Below are positions 20,783 to 32,750 of a stretch of DNA of 64,000 nt, one piece after another. The stretch is from Armigeres subalbatus. Its lineage: Eukaryota > Arthropoda > Insecta > Diptera > Culicidae. Made by a program: the position numbers and the translations under genes. The notes under the pieces are model-generated. The model searched no databases. It was not told where the DNA came from and saw only the letters and a list, made by a program, of their open reading frames with translations. Position 1 is the stretch's first letter, and every line of letters begins with the position of its first letter. Location of the stretch: contig NC_085140.1 in NCBI RefSeq assembly GCF_024139115.2, positions 316,885,259-316,949,258 of the forward strand, in the 5' to 3' direction.

Positions 20783-23643
20783 ACTCGCCGATGTGCTTAA
20801 GGACCGTGGATTCGTCCTCGTAGCGCTGCAGGAGGTTTGTTGGAAGGGATCAATGGTGCGAACGTTTAGAGGTAATCATACCATCTACCAGAGCTGCGGC
20901 AACACACACGAGCTGGGAACAGCTTTCATAGTGATGGGCGATATGCAAAGGCGCGTGATCGGGTGGTGGCCGATCAATGAAAGAATGTGCAGGTTGAGGA
21001 TCAAAGGCCGGTTCTTCAACTTCAGCATAATCAACGTCCATAGCCCACACTCCGGAAGCACTGATGATGATAAGGACGCATTCTACGCGCAGCTGGAACG
21101 TGAGTACGACAGCTGCCCAAGCCACGACGTCAAAATCATCATAGGAGATTTGAACGCTCAGGTTGGCCAAGAGGAGGTGTAGGTGTAGACCGACTATTGG
21201 AAAGTTCAGCGCTCACCGGCTGACGAACGAAAACGGCCTACGACTAATTGATTTCGCCGCCTCCAAGAATATGGCCATTCGCAGCACCTACTTCCAACAC
21301 AGCCTCCCGTATCGGTACACCTGGAGATCATCACTGCAGACAGAATCACAAATCGACCACGTTCTTATTGATGGACAGCACTTCTCCGACATTATCGACG
21401 TCAGGACATATCGTGGCGCTAACATCGACTCTGACCACTATCTGGTGATGGTTAAACTGCGCCCAAAACTATCCGTCATCAAAAATGTTCGGTACCGACG
21501 ACCGCCACGGTACGACCTAGAGCGACTGAAGCAACCTGATGTCGCCACTGCATACGCGCAGCATCTCGAGGCAGCGTTGCCGGAAGAGGGTGAGCTCGAT
21601 GGGGCCCCTCTTGAGGACTGCTGGAATACAGTCAAAGCAGCCATTAACGACGCAGCGGAGAACAACGTCGGGTATATGGGTCGAAGTCGACGGAACGATT
21701 GGTTCGACGAAGAGTGCAGACAGATTCTGGAGGAGAAGGACGCAGCGCGGGCGGTCGCGCTGCAGCAAGGTACTCGGCAGAACGTGGAACGTTATGGACG
21801 GAAGCGGAGACAGCAGACCCGCCTTTTTCAGGAGAAGAAACGCCGCCTGGAAGAAGCGGAGTGCGAGGAGATGGAACAGCTGTGCCGTTCTCAAGATACA
21901 CGCAAGTTCTATCAGAAGCTCAACGCATCCCGCAAAGGCTTCGTGCCGCGAGCCGAAATGTGCCGGGATAAGGATGGGAGCATCTTGACGGACAAACGTG
22001 TGGTGATCGAAAGGTGGAAGCAGCACTACGAGGAACATCTGAATGGCGCTGAGAGTACAGGCAGTGAAAGTCAAGGCAGCGGAGGAGATGACTACGTCAG
22101 TTCAGCGGACGATGGAAGCCAATCAGCCCCCACCTTGAGGGAAGTTAAGTATGCAATTCAACAGCTAAAGACCAATAAAGCAGCTGGTAAGGATGGTATC
22201 GGAGCTGAGCTCATCAAGATGGGCCCGGAAAAGCTGGCCACTTGCCTGCACAAACTGATAGTCAGAATCTGGGAAACTGAACAGCTACCGGAGGAGTGGA
22301 AGGAAGGGGTTATTTGCCCCATCTACAAGAAAGGCGACAAGCTGGAGTGTGAGAACTTTCGAGCGATCACCATCCTTAATGCCGCCTACAAAGTGATATC
22401 CCAGATCATCTTCCGTCGTCTGTCACCATTAGTGAACGAGTTCGTGGGAAGTTATCAAGCCGGCTTCGTTGACGGCCGCTCGACAACGGACCAGATCTTT
22501 ACTGTACGGCAAATCCTTCAAAAATGCCGTGAATACCTGGTCCCAACGCACCATCTGTTCGTTGATTTCAAGGCGGCATACGACAGTATAGACCGCGTAG
22601 AGCTATGGAAAATTATGGACGAGAACAGCTTCCCTGGGAAGCTTACCAGATTGATCAAAGCAACGGTGGATGGTGTGCAAAACTGTGTGAAGATTTCGGG
22701 CGAACACTCCAGTTCGTTCGAATCGCGCCGGGGACTAAGACAAGGTGATGGACTTTCGTGCCTGTTGTTCAACATTGCGCTAGAAGGTGTCATGCGGAGA
22801 GCCGGGTGTAACAACCGGGGTACGATTTTCAACAGATCCAGTCAATTTATTTGCTTCGCGGATGATATGGACATTGTCGGCCGAACATTTGCAAAGGTGG
22901 CAGAACTGTACACCCGCCTGAAACGTGAAGCAACAAAAGTTGGACTGGTGGTGAATGCGTCAAAGACAAAGTACATGCTTGTGGGCGGAACCGAGCGCGA
23001 CAGGACCCGCCTGGGAAGCAGTGTTACGATAGACGGGGATACCTTCGAGGTGGTCGAGGAATTCGTCTACCTCGGATCCTTGCTAATGGCTGACAACAAC
23101 GTTAGTCGTGAAATACGAAGGCGCATCATCTGTGGAAGTCGGGCCTACTACAGCCCGTAGAAACTGCGATCAAAAAAGATTCGCCACCGCACCATATGTG
23201 TCATGTACAAGACGCTTATAAGACCGGTTGTCCTCTACGGACATGAAACATGGACAATGCTCGAGGAGGACTTGAAGCAATCGGAGTATTCGAGAGACGG
23301 GTGCTTAGGACCATCTTTGGCGGTGTGCAAGAAGACGGTGTGGCGGCGAAGAATGAACCATGAGCTCGCCCAACTCTACGGCGAACCCTGTATCCAGAAG
23401 GTAGCTAAAGCCGGAAGGGCACGATGGGCAGGACATGTTGCAAGAATGCCGGACAGCAACCCTGCAAAGATGGTGTTCGCTTCCGATCCGGCAGGTACGA
23501 GACGGCGTGGAGCGCAGCGAGCGAGATGGGCAGACCAGGTGCAGAACGACTTGGCGAGCGTGGGACGTATCCGAGGATGGAGAGATGCGGCCTCGAATCG
23601 TGCATTGTGGCGTCAAATTGTTGATTCAGTGTTATCTGTTTAG
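20783..23643 (+). pseudogene. RTE copy B ORF2: endonuclease and reverse transcriptase, broken
   Basis: APE-type endonuclease motifs are in order: VALQEVCW (catalytic Glu), IIGDLNAQVG, then after a frameshift near 21175, IDSDHYLV. RT follows: KTNKAAGKDGIGAELI, WKEGVICPIYKKGDK, YQAGFVDGRSTTDQ, HHLFVDFKAAYDSI, RGLRQGDGLSCLLFN and active-site FADDMDIVG (about 22855). The thumb and C-terminal region continue past a TAG at 23158-23160 and a frameshift near 23285, to WRRRMNHELAQLYGEP and RARWAGHVARMP, ending at 23643. The endonuclease would nick target DNA and the RT copy the RNA there. Three lesions make it inactive. The GC content is clearly higher than in flanking DNA. Confidence 0.85.
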
Positions 23644-23671
23644 ATGTTAACTAAATAAATGAAAAATGAAA

Positions 23672-24468
23672 TCCTGGGATTTGCGGACGATATCGATATT
23701 ATCGGAATTGATCGCCGTGCCGTGGAAGAGGCTTTTGTGCCTTTTAAGAGGGAGACAGCGAGGATTGGATTCACGATCAATACCAGCAAAACGAAGTATA
23801 TGGTAGCTGACAATCAACGTGGGTTCATTAGTGGTGGTGGTAGCGAAATGGTGCTGGATGGTGAAAAATTTGAAGTCGTAGAAGAATTTGTGTATCTTGG
23901 AACATTAGTGACGTGCGATAATGATGTTACCCGCGAGGTGAAAAGGCGTATTGCAGCTGCAAATAGGGCTTATTATGGACTTCGTATTCAGCTTAAGTCC
24001 CGTAGTCTGCAAACGAAAACAAAACTCGCGCTGTATACTACTCTGATTCTTCCGGTGGCTTTATACGGCCTTGAGACATGGACGTTAAAGAAGGCTGATC
24101 GGAGAGCTCTCGGAGTGTTTCAGCGTAAGGTGCTGCGGACAATACTCGGCGGTAAACAGGAGAACGGTATCTGGCGGCGTCGCATGAATCACGAATTGTA
24201 CCAGGTGTATAAAGGGCTGGATATTATTAAGCTTATACAACACGGCAGACTACGGTGGGCTGGTCTCGTTGTTCGTATGCCGGAAGAACGTCAAGCGGAG
24301 ATAATATTTAGTAGAGAACCCGGAAGAGGCCGCAGGCTTCGTGGAAGGCCGCGTACACGATGGCTTTTTGCAGTTGAAGAGGACCTGAGGGCGCTCAATG
24401 TTCAGGGCGACTGGAAGCGATTGGCCCAGGATCGAGTCCAGTGGAGAAGGATACTCCATTCGGCGTAG
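23672..24468 (+). pseudogene. RTE copy A reverse transcriptase, second part
   Basis: It resumes at FADDIDIIGID, then NTSKTKYMVAD, VVEEFVYLGTLVT, AYYGLRIQLKSRSLQ, YGLETWTLKKADRRALGVFQ, WRRRMNHELYQVYKGL and a basic C-terminal stretch GRGRRLRGRPRTRW, ending with a stop at 24466-24468. This half is a single undamaged frame, whereas the first half has a stop and an insertion. Confidence 0.82.
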
Positions 24469-25034
24469 GTTCATCGAAGAGCTGTAGCCCATCAAGGGTA
24501 AAAACGCAAATTGATGGTGGAACTCACATCTGTGCAAGAGTGCAAAGCTTGTAAATCATCATATGAAAAGTTCTTCCAAAATGCCGATAAAATTATTTTC
24601 TAATTACCTCCAATTCAAAGTTCACATTTATGGCGATTTCAACCAGCCTAAGGTGACTTTATTCCAGATTCTGAGAATGAAAGTATTTTGCTGCCAGTTG
24701 GCGGTAAAAATGAGATTTTTCAAAACTAATCATGGGAAAAATCGACAAAATTGATAGTTGGACTCTTTATTAATAAACATTCTCGATGATTTCTGTGTAA
24801 ATGAGTCTCTATCGCCTTTATGGACAAATGAAGCATTTCTCACAGCAGTGTAGTAGTAAAGTAGTACATGTACAGTTCATCTCATGAAAATCTGCTTAAT
24901 TGAAAAAAAAAAATGTACAGGAATAATTGGGATATATTGGAGCTTGAAATTGGTTCTCTTTAGAGTCCTTAGTGTAAAACTTGTACGATCACGTGTAGCC
25001 GTGCACATATGTATTAGCATCTGTAGTGTAGATA
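24469..25034. other. 3' flank of RTE copy A, nothing further recognised
   Basis: It contains the short RTE 3' UTR and then AT-rich DNA up to the errantivirus target site. No ORF or repeat can be supported. Confidence 0.3.
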
Positions 25035-25038
25035 TACA

Positions 25039-25376
25039 AGTTAAGTTACGGGGCTTCGGAGCAGCGTTTTTAAAAAAAGATAACTACCTTCACCTAACAC
25101 GATTGAACACAGAATGAATTTTATTTATTAATTAAGCTTACATCAAACCTTAATGAGTTGCACTGATTGCCTGACCTAGCTAAAAGTAAGTTTTGTTTAT
25201 GTCCGCACTTCCGTCGTCCGATTGGTAGGTTGTTGCTAACGTCCTCTATTTGCTGGTCTCATCATTCGGGTTATCGTACTTTGGACTCATGCTATGCGTT
25301 CTGTGGGTGGAAACTTAGGCTGCGAGGAAACTTGATGATGGTGGCGTAATTCTTGACGTTGGTGTCCGTTGTAACT
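25039..25376 (-). repeat. 3' LTR of the errantivirus-like element
   Basis: It matches the LTR at 32761-33092 apart from a few small indels and substitutions (A-run length, an AA indel, and a changed segment near 25303). The minus-strand run GAAGGGGGAGT (25377-25387) just inside is the probable polypurine tract. The env frame ends inside this LTR. Confidence 0.92.
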
Positions 25377-26994
25377 ACTCCCCCTTCAAGACCGATTCGT
25401 CCCGAATTGGTAATGGTGTCCACATTTGATGTGTCAAGGATTCGAGGTGCAGAATGTTTGTCTGGGTTTGAAGTTGTTCTGCCCAGCATTTTGATAAGGA
25501 TGAAAATGATGGTGGCTATTACTGAAATGAAACTGATAGTTGAAAAACCCACACTAGTGTAGGTGTGAATTAAACTCTTGTGTTGGAGATTTGCAATCTG
25601 TTGTCGGCTGTGAAGATGCAGTTCATGTAGTTTTTTGATAGTCATATCTGGCTCGAGGGTAAATTGCTCGATTTTGATTCCATCCAATGGGATAATAGTT
25701 TGGTGTGGTTTATAGCTGTACGCTGAATTGCTGTATGTACAGTTATTTAGGGTCACTGAGCAGTTGGAGAAATATATCAAAATGTGCCCTTCAAGGTTCG
25801 TTTGGAACCGTTGCAATTGGTTGACTTTTCGGTTAACGATGAGTTTTTCACAACAATGTAGTTTTCAGTAAGCCTTTTAAGATCCTTGTAGTTTTTGGTA
25901 AATGAGCAATTACCTGGGATTCCTCTGAGTATCTTGGAAAAGCAATCATCTTGAGATACATCCGCTAAGTTATCCTTATCGCATAAAGCGTTTTGTCCTA
26001 CAGTACGGCATTCCGATTTGAGTAGAAAAGTCTTGTTGAGTCCGATGAGTGCAGATGATGAGGGCAATTCGATGATTCTTCCGTCGATTGGTATAGGCTC
26101 CATAAGGATTCGATTGAAAACAGTAGATTCTAACTGTGGAATAAAGATTATGAAGTATAACTTTTGGTTCCTAAATACTGAGCTAATCCCTAACATTTCA
26201 TAAATTTGATCAGTGCTTTGAAAGGTAATGTTATGACTCTCGAGTTTTTCTCTAATAAGGCTGAGTTCTGATTTTCCTAAAATGTTTTTAGAAATTACGT
26301 TAAGGTTTGCTAATTGAGAAGTTTCAAAATAGACTCTAGCTCTTTTTCTATTTGCTCCTTCTAATTGGTAAGTTGTTTTGAATGTTTGGATGAGAAAAGA
26401 TACGTGATTAATTCCTGTGTTATTATTGATGCCCCGTTTAATATTTATAAGTTCTCTGGTTATAATAGTTTGTTGGTCATTAAATGTTTTATCATTTTAT
26501 TTATCTGATTCTCGAATTTCCTGTTTAACCTAATCTGAAGATTGTTTTGAGATATTAAACTATTTCCACTAACTTTCAGATTCTGGATTTCTTGGTCTAT
26601 TTTTACAAGGTCATTATCATCAAGGTTACCTGTTAACAATTTAATACTTGACCCTAGCAAGTTAAATGCTCCTCTTTTAATCTCCTATGGGCAGTAAGTT
26701 TTCATAGATCCTTAAAATGTCATCAAATTTGTTGGATAGCAAAATAGTCAAATCTTTGAAGGTGTCGAAATGCGTGAGTCCTCGTATAATCTTGTCGATG
26801 TTATCCAACAACTTTTGGTATTGGTCGAGATCTATTTCATGATATAGTCTGTCTTGTCCTTTGGTTATGAAACAATGTCCTGTTGTTATTGTCAGCAGTC
26901 CTGGGTTTGTCGATAAGTCCTGTATGTGAAGCGTATGCTGCTGGGAATTAGCAGTAAGGACAAGGCCAATCATCACAAGCAAGGTAGATTCCAT
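25292..26994 (-). pseudogene. Errantivirus-like env (F-type glycoprotein), frameshifted
   Basis: Env of errantiviruses is a membrane fusion glycoprotein related to baculovirus F proteins. Pieces lie in order in more than one frame. 26677-26994 starts with a hydrophobic signal-like segment (STLLVMIGLVLTA). A basic KRGAFN site near 26665 looks like a furin-type cleavage point and is followed by the conserved GSSIKLLTGNLD. The middle ectodomain is at 25777-26196 with several Cys. The last piece (25292-25816) ends with a transmembrane stretch (TISFISVIATIIFILI) and a short cytoplasmic tail reaching into the LTR. Frame changes near 26670, 26450 and 25800 prevent a full-length product. Confidence 0.85.
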
Positions 26995-27044
26995 GTTCGC
27001 CTAAAATATAAAGAAATGTTAGTTCAAAATTCTTCTTATGTTGG

Positions 27045-27748
27045 TTTTATGTAACTTGCGGTTCATGTCGTCGTTAAATGTTTTGTTATTATCATTTGCG
27101 ACATGTACTGCAGAGTATCTCACATTTGTCTTATCCTTGATACCTTGTACTCTATGAAAAACTCTATCATTTTCGTCTAGTTTAGGTTCGTTTTCGCGGT
27201 GTTTGTTTCTTTGGTCTAAATTGGCTTTCTGAGTTTTCGTAAGCTCTAACGTTACGTCATCATATAGTTTATTCCTTTTTTACGATCATTTCTTCAATGT
27301 TAAGAGGTCTAACGTCTTGATCTTTAACGCCGAAGAAAATTTCTCTAGGTTTGAGTTTTGTTGCCGAGTGAATGGTTTCATTGTATTGAGTACAAGCTAT
27401 CATGAATTTTTCTTTTTGTGAGAGGTCTTCGTGTCGACCTTTAATACATCTGAATATTTCAGCTAGTGTCGAATGAAATCTTTCGACTATTCCGTTCGTT
27501 TCGCTGTGGTTGGAAGGGGTAAAATACATTTGAATTTCTAGATCATCCATAAGTCCTCTTACCTCTATAGACTTTAACGCGGGTTCGTTATCACAGACGA
27601 TCAGTTGTGGTTTTCCGTGCAAACTGATAAACTTCAATAACGCCTTTCGAACGTCTTGGATTGTTCTTGATTTAATCGGGATGATTACTCCAAATCTTGA
27701 TAATTTGTCTACGATTGTCAGGAAAAGGTCTGGTTGTGCAATAAAGAT
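27045..27748 (-). pseudogene. Integrase core and C-terminal part of the errantivirus-like element
   Basis: The catalytic core motifs of the DDE integrase are present: TIVDKFSRFG (27700s), CDNEPALK with the second Asp, and SETNGIVERFHSTLAE with the Glu. The HHCC zinc finger is upstream at 28500-28700. The core was separated from it by the MITE at 27757-28457. The frame of the core stops at 27269; C-terminal sequence continues in another frame to about 27045. The integrase would join LTR ends to genomic DNA, but this copy cannot be made intact. Confidence 0.85.
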
Positions 27749-27756
27749 ATCTACAT

Positions 27757-28457
27757 TAGACTGGCCCAGGAAACAAAAAGTTGTCTAATTCAACGGGGCA
27801 CCCCCCAGGATTGTGTCTTTGGGTGAGAAAATCAATCTCTGAAAATTTCAGCTCAATCGCTTGTTGCATAAGCTGGCGCATTTGATTTGAAGTTTGTATG
27901 GGGATTTCTGCCAAAATGTATAGAAAAATACACCTCCGTCACTCATTCGATCTGGAAATTGGTTCTGATTGCTCGATTGACCTCAGAATTGCAAAAAGGG
28001 CAGTTGGTATGCTACAGAACAATTTCACAGAACATTGTATGATGATTAAAAGAACTTTTATATAGGTTTCGGCTGCTGCGCTTAGATCAACACACCCAAA
28101 ACAACACAAATCCGCTCCTAATAAATAAGCCGAAAATTATATAAAAGTTCATTTGATCATCTTGCAATGTTCTGTGAAATTGTTCTGTAACATACCAACT
28201 GCCGTTTTTGCAATTCTGAGGTCAATCGAGCAATCAGAACCAATTTCCAGATCGAATGAGTGACGGAGGTGTATTTTCCTATACATTTTGGCTGAAATCC
28301 CCATACAAACTTAAAATCAAATGCGCCAGCTTATGCAACAAGCGATTGAGCTGAAATTTTCAGAGATTGATTTTCTCACCCAAAGACACAATTCTGGGGG
28401 GTGCCCCGTGGAATTCGACAACATTTTTTTCTCCCCATAGTAATCTGGGCCAGTCTA
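27757..28457. mobile_element. 701-bp palindromic MITE in integrase
   Basis: An 8-bp duplication ATCTACAT (27749-27756, 28458-28465) flanks inverted arms of about 310 bp that begin TAGACTGGCCCAG at each end and are separated by a centre of about 70 bp. The arms are almost identical. The 8-bp duplication suggests a hAT-type or 'm8bp' mosquito MITE. It inserted directly after the codons for HVD in integrase. A hairpin this long should form readily in single-stranded DNA or RNA. Confidence 0.92.
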
Positions 28458-28465
28458 ATCTACAT

Positions 28466-30660
28466 GGATAATCTCTAAGGGCCGTTTTGGAATTGGAGTT
28501 TCTCCTAGTTTGATTTGATAAGGTTTCCTCTCGTATTTGTTTTTACTACATGTTTCGCATAACTTGATAAACTGCCTAATTTTGATTTTCATTTTTGGGA
28601 AGAAGTATTTGCGTGAAATTTGCTTATGATTCTCCCAAATACCTCTATGGGAAGCCTCGTGGATCTTTCGAATAATTAAATTTTGATCTTCTTCCGTTCT
28701 AAGATCTTGTAAAATTATTTGCGAGATTCGAACCTTCAAACTTTTGGTGTGACCAAAATGGTTCCTATAAACTGTCTGTAAACTCATAATAAGTGGCTCT
28801 GGGCAATGTATGCAATTAATTTTTACCGGGTTACAATATTCTTTCAAGATGCGAGTTATCAATCCTATTCCAAAATGTAATCGTGTAATAGTTCTCCTAA
28901 ATACGCGTGGAAAAACCTCTTCAAGTTGTTCATCATCGATTTCTCCTATCTTTAAAATTATTTGATTTGAAAAATGATTGATAGGTTTTAGAGTCATTGG
29001 AATGTACTCACTATCGTCATTTTCGGCAGAGTGTCTGGTCGAATCGGATGAACTATCATCGCTGTCAACTTCATTTACATTAATCTCGTGGGGGATACGA
29101 GACAATGCATCAGCGACTACGTTCTGCTTGCCTGGTTTATATCTCACCTCAAAATCAAATTCACGGAGATCTACCATCCATTTCAAAACTTTATTGTTAG
29201 GGTTCTTCAAATGTAGACCATACGTCAAAGGCTTGTGGTCAGTATAAAGAACAAACTTCCGGCCAAATATGTAAGGCCTGAAATATTTACATCCCCAGTG
29301 TATTGCGAGCAATTCTTTTTCAATTGCTGGCAGTCGTTCTTCATGTTTTGTGAGTGTCCGAGATGCATATGCTACTGGTTTATCGCTGCCAACAATCCCT
29401 TGAGACAGTACCGCACCAATTGCATGGTTGGATGCGTCTGTAGTGACAATGAACTGTTGGGTGAAATCCGGATATTGCAATATGCTGCTGCTAGTTAGAA
29501 TATTTTTGAATTTATTAAAAGCATCTATGAACTCTTTCGAGTGATGGATCCTCTCCCCCTTTCTGAGACAGTTTGTTAAAGGTTTTGCGATTCTCGCGAA
29601 ATCTTTAATAAACTTCCTGTAGTAGCCTAGTACACCAAGGAAGCTTCGTAGCTCCTTTTCTGTTTTGGGAATCGGCCATTCACGTATGGCTTCTATTTTG
29701 TTAGGATTCGGTTTGACACCATCCGGTGTAACGATATGTCCTAAGAAAGCGACTTCTTTCTTCAAGAATTCGCATTTGTCGAGTTGTACTTTCATATTGT
29801 ATTTACGAAGGCATTCAAAAATTTTTGCGAGATTCTCTATGTGCTCTTGCAAACTTGTTGAATACACAATTATATCGTCCATGTACACAAGACAACGGAC
29901 CCCAATGTGCTCTCTTAAAATATTGTCCATCACTCTTTGAAAGGTTGATGGAGCGTTTTTTAAGCCAAACGGCATTCTCACAAACTCGTAGTGTCCATGC
30001 TCGACACTAAATGCAGTTTTGGGAATATCTTCATTATTGACCTCGATCTGGTGAAATCCAGAGGCGAGATCCAATGTAGAAAAATACATGCACCTTCCTA
30101 ACTTGTCTAAAATATCTGATATATTAGGTATTGGATAGCGATCTTCGACAGTCTTGTCATTCAACTTTCTATAGTCTATGACAAGTCTCCACTTTTGCTT
30201 TCCTGATGCGTCTATTTTTTTTTGGTACCACCCAAACAGGTGACGACCATGGGCTGTCGGAGTGTCTGATAATTCCCTGTTCCAACATATCGAAAATTTG
30301 TCTTTGTACCTCTTCCTTGTGACAGAAAGGATACCTATAAGATTTAGAATAAACAGGATTATCATCCTTGGTTTTAATTTGATGTTTGATTGCGCTAGTA
30401 AATGTTAAAGGGGTTTTTTCTTGATGGAAAATAGATTCATATTTATCAATAATTTTCAATAATTTTGGACGTTCTTCCTCGTTAAGGTGTTCCAATCTTA
30501 AATGTTTTCGTAATTTGCATTTATTACTACGCGCTTTCACTACATTTGGCGATTTTACTTCGAAATTATTCATTTCAGCGATAAGCTGCCTATTGGGGTT
30601 CATTTTGACGGATGTGTTCGAAGTATTGGAAGTGAGTATGACTGCTTTATTATTTTCTGC
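28466..30660 (-). pseudogene. Reverse transcriptase, RNase H and integrase N-terminus of the errantivirus-like element
   Basis: Two frames overlap near 30220, where an indel in a T run shifts the reading frame. RT is complete by motif: LEQGIIRHSDSPWSSPVW, WRLVIDYRKLND, FSTLDLASGFHQIEV, VRMPFGLKNAPSTFQR, active site VYMDDIIVYS, and FLGHIVTPDGVKPNPNK. RNase H follows (VTTDASNHAIGAVLSQG, AIEKELLAI, YTDHKPL). After a linker comes the integrase HHCC finger (H-x3-H in HEASHRGIWENH, then LCETCSKNK). From there the MITE interrupts the frame. Lengths and order are normal for Ty3/gypsy pol. Confidence 0.92.
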
Positions 30661-30670
30661 TTTATATATT

Positions 30671-30695
30671 CCGACTGCGCCAGTTAAGTTACGGG
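30671..30695 (-). other. Ectopic copy of the LTR/primer-site junction within pol
   Basis: These 25 bases are identical to 32750-32774, which span the primer binding site and the first bases (in window orientation) of the 5' LTR. They lie between the protease and RT coding frames and bring in an in-frame TAA and a frame change. This is not part of a normal pol. A template switch by tRNA-primed cDNA is a possible source. Confidence 0.8.
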
Positions 30696-31170
30696 AAAAA
30701 CAACTACATCTTCGGTCAGTGGGAACCTATCTTCAATTAAAAAGTCACCATTGCTAACGGTTGTGGGTAATTCAATTTTCACTTGTTCATGTGCGTTGAT
30801 TTGGACTGAGAAGGATTCTGGATATAGCCTTTTCATGGGAAAAATTTCATTGGAGAGTTCTAGTGTGTTGGATGAGGTGATGATATTGGCTTGAAGTTGA
30901 GATAGAGACTCATATCCTATCAATCCGTCGAAAAAGGAATGAAATTTGAAAAGGAAAAATGTTATCGATGGTTTGCCTTTAAAAGGAGAGAAACTGATTG
31001 AATGTTGAACTTTGTGCATACCAGATACGTTTTTTGACAATTGAAGGAGTTTCATGAATAACCATGGAATGATTTTTATTACTTCGGGGTTTAAATAGTT
31101 TTTGTTGGCCCTGTGTCAATAAGGAGCTTCAGATTACCAAAGGTCGTGTTCACTTCAATGTATGGTATGT
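30684..31170 (-). pseudogene. Protease region of the errantivirus-like element
   Basis: The retroviral aspartic protease motif LLIDTG is encoded at about 31109-31126, shortly followed by a stop in that frame. The downstream frame (30684-31055) carries the region between protease and RT, with GLIGYESLSQLQA, and ends at the stop within the ectopic primer-site copy. Protease would cut the Gag-Pol precursor. Confidence 0.7.
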
Positions 31171-31182
31171 AATTATTAGATT

Positions 31183-32459
31183 CTATGTTTCTGGATTGGT
31201 TTCTGAATCCATCGGAAAATTTATCTCGTCATGAGAAGTTTCTTCTTGCGTTTCTGATTCAGCAGATTCTACTATTTCTGGTTTACCCACTGCTTCCTGG
31301 GTATCACTGTAATCATAGGGTGGATAGTAATGATAGTAATCGGCATAAAATTGATTGCATTCTGGATAAAACTGGTAGTGTGGATCGTGTTCTAAGTTCG
31401 TCAATTCTTCTACAAGAAATTTGGGAGGTTGAGTTTGCCTGAATTGCTGTGGTGGAAACGCGGGATTTCCGAAAGGTCTAGGATACGCTGCAGGAAAGGT
31501 TGCCGAGGAACAAACGATTGGTTTCCAAATTGTCGCGGTGGTTGTTGGTTCCCGAAATGTGAAAAACGACTGGGTTGAGGCCTATTCATGTAATTAATTC
31601 GTTTGCTTATTAATGATTTATCAACTTCCATTGGAGTGGGCTTTTGAAAATTTGGATTAGGTGGTCTGTACGCATGGTTTCTAAAGGGAATATTTGGAGG
31701 GTAAAAGGCCGGTTGTCTGGGAGGTAGTGGAATGCGATTAGCAAACGGCATTCTAGGAAATGCATAATTTGGTTTTTCCGGAAGTATAAAGGTATTCTTT
31801 TGATGTTTTTGTGGGACATCTCTCACCCATCCTGTTTTGCTTAAAAAGTTCTGTTCCTCAATACAAGCATCGAAAGCCTCTTTAAGAGTTTTTGGTTGAC
31901 GTGCTCTAATATTTCCGCCAATCGGTTCTTTCAAACCGGCTAAAAACACTTGCAGGGCGTTATCGTTGTATGTTTTAATTCTATCCGTTCTAATTGCAGA
32001 ATCTGTAATTTGAATATTGGCATGGTTGACTAACAACGACAATAAATGTTGTACCCTAGCGTAAAAATCTTCAATGGATGAAATTTGATGAGCCATAAAC
32101 AGTTCTCGGGTTAATGTTGTTGAATCGCGTTTGTCATTGTAATGCGCGATCAAGTTTGCTTTTATGGTTTCCCATTTCAGTTCGGTGCCGTATACCTCTA
32201 AAACGGTATCGGCGTCACCGACAATTTTGTTTCTAATTGCTTGGAGCCACACACTATGATACGGTGTGTTCTCTAATGCATCAATGAATGGAATTACATT
32301 TTCTACACTCCGTATGAAGGAGTGCAATTTGACGGGATTGCCGTCGAAAGGTTGTAAAATATTGATTCCTTGTGGCGTTTGTAGGGTTTTAACAATTTTT
32401 TCCGCATTGGCCATCATTTGCTCCTGTTGAGCGATGGCTGCTTCGTCCTGTTGGCTCAT
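31183..32459 (-). pseudogene. Gag of the errantivirus-like element, frameshifted near the end
   Basis: The ATG at 32459 opens a 349-codon frame. The capsid-like part (about residues 40-250) has LQPFDGNPVKLHSFI, an NKIVGDADTVLEVYG block, ARVQHLLSLL and FLAGLKEPIGGNIRARQP, as in gypsy-group Gag. The C-terminal part is Pro/Arg/Gln-rich and without a CCHC finger, as in many errantiviruses. Near 31490 a one-base change moves the frame; the acidic Tyr-rich continuation is read at 31183-31490 in the other frame. Gag would form the particle shell. Confidence 0.88.
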
Positions 32460-32750
32460 TTTATTATATTTCTATAGTCACTATAAAATTCACTTTTAAA
32501 TTACTCAATTTGCTATGTATCTCACTAATTCGCTACTTTGAAAAATTCACTTATAATTGCACTTTATTTCTTTAGTATTTGTTTGATAAAAAATGTTTAC
32601 TTACTTTTAAATTTTGGCCCGATATCCTCTCGGGGATCCTGCGTTCGTGTTGGTTTCCTCCAGGTCCTCCTCGGTATTCTGCCGGGGTTGATCGCTGCAC
32701 TACTAGCACCTTTGCACTGCACTTATTACTTTTGAATTCCCTAATCCTAC

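Larger units (their letters stand above)
19407..23671 (+). mobile_element. RTE-clade LINE copy B, nearly full-length
   Basis: Copy B inserted into copy A. It has a 5' region (19407-19940) with GGGACAGGGACAGGG repeats, an endonuclease-RT ORF from about 19945, and a short 3' end (TAAATAAATGAAAAATGAA) typical of RTE. It is interrupted by a TIR element at 19996-20782 and carries frameshifts and a stop, so it is dead. Confidence 0.82.
18821..24468 (+). mobile_element. RTE-clade LINE copy A, 5'-truncated, split by copy B
   Basis: Copy A begins inside RT (YRGITLLNSAYKIMSRIL from about 18827), runs to 19406, and resumes at 23672 through its C-terminal end. The interruption is RTE copy B, with a 13-bp duplication TCCTGGGATTTGC at 19394-19406 and 23672-23684. 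The duplication sits in the RT active-site region just before FADD. The clade (RTE, JAM-like in Aedes) is inferred from the GRSTTDQ, DFKAAYDS and WRRRMNHEL motifs. Confidence 0.85.

Noticed and set aside
21517..22074. 185-aa minus-strand frame, and several 70-150 aa frames around 21.4-22.1 kb
   Set aside because: Shadows of the RTE copy B ORF2, whose motifs are on the plus strand.
24884..25117. 77-aa frame crossing the errantivirus LTR boundary
   Set aside because: It spans flank, target duplication and LTR, so it is chance.
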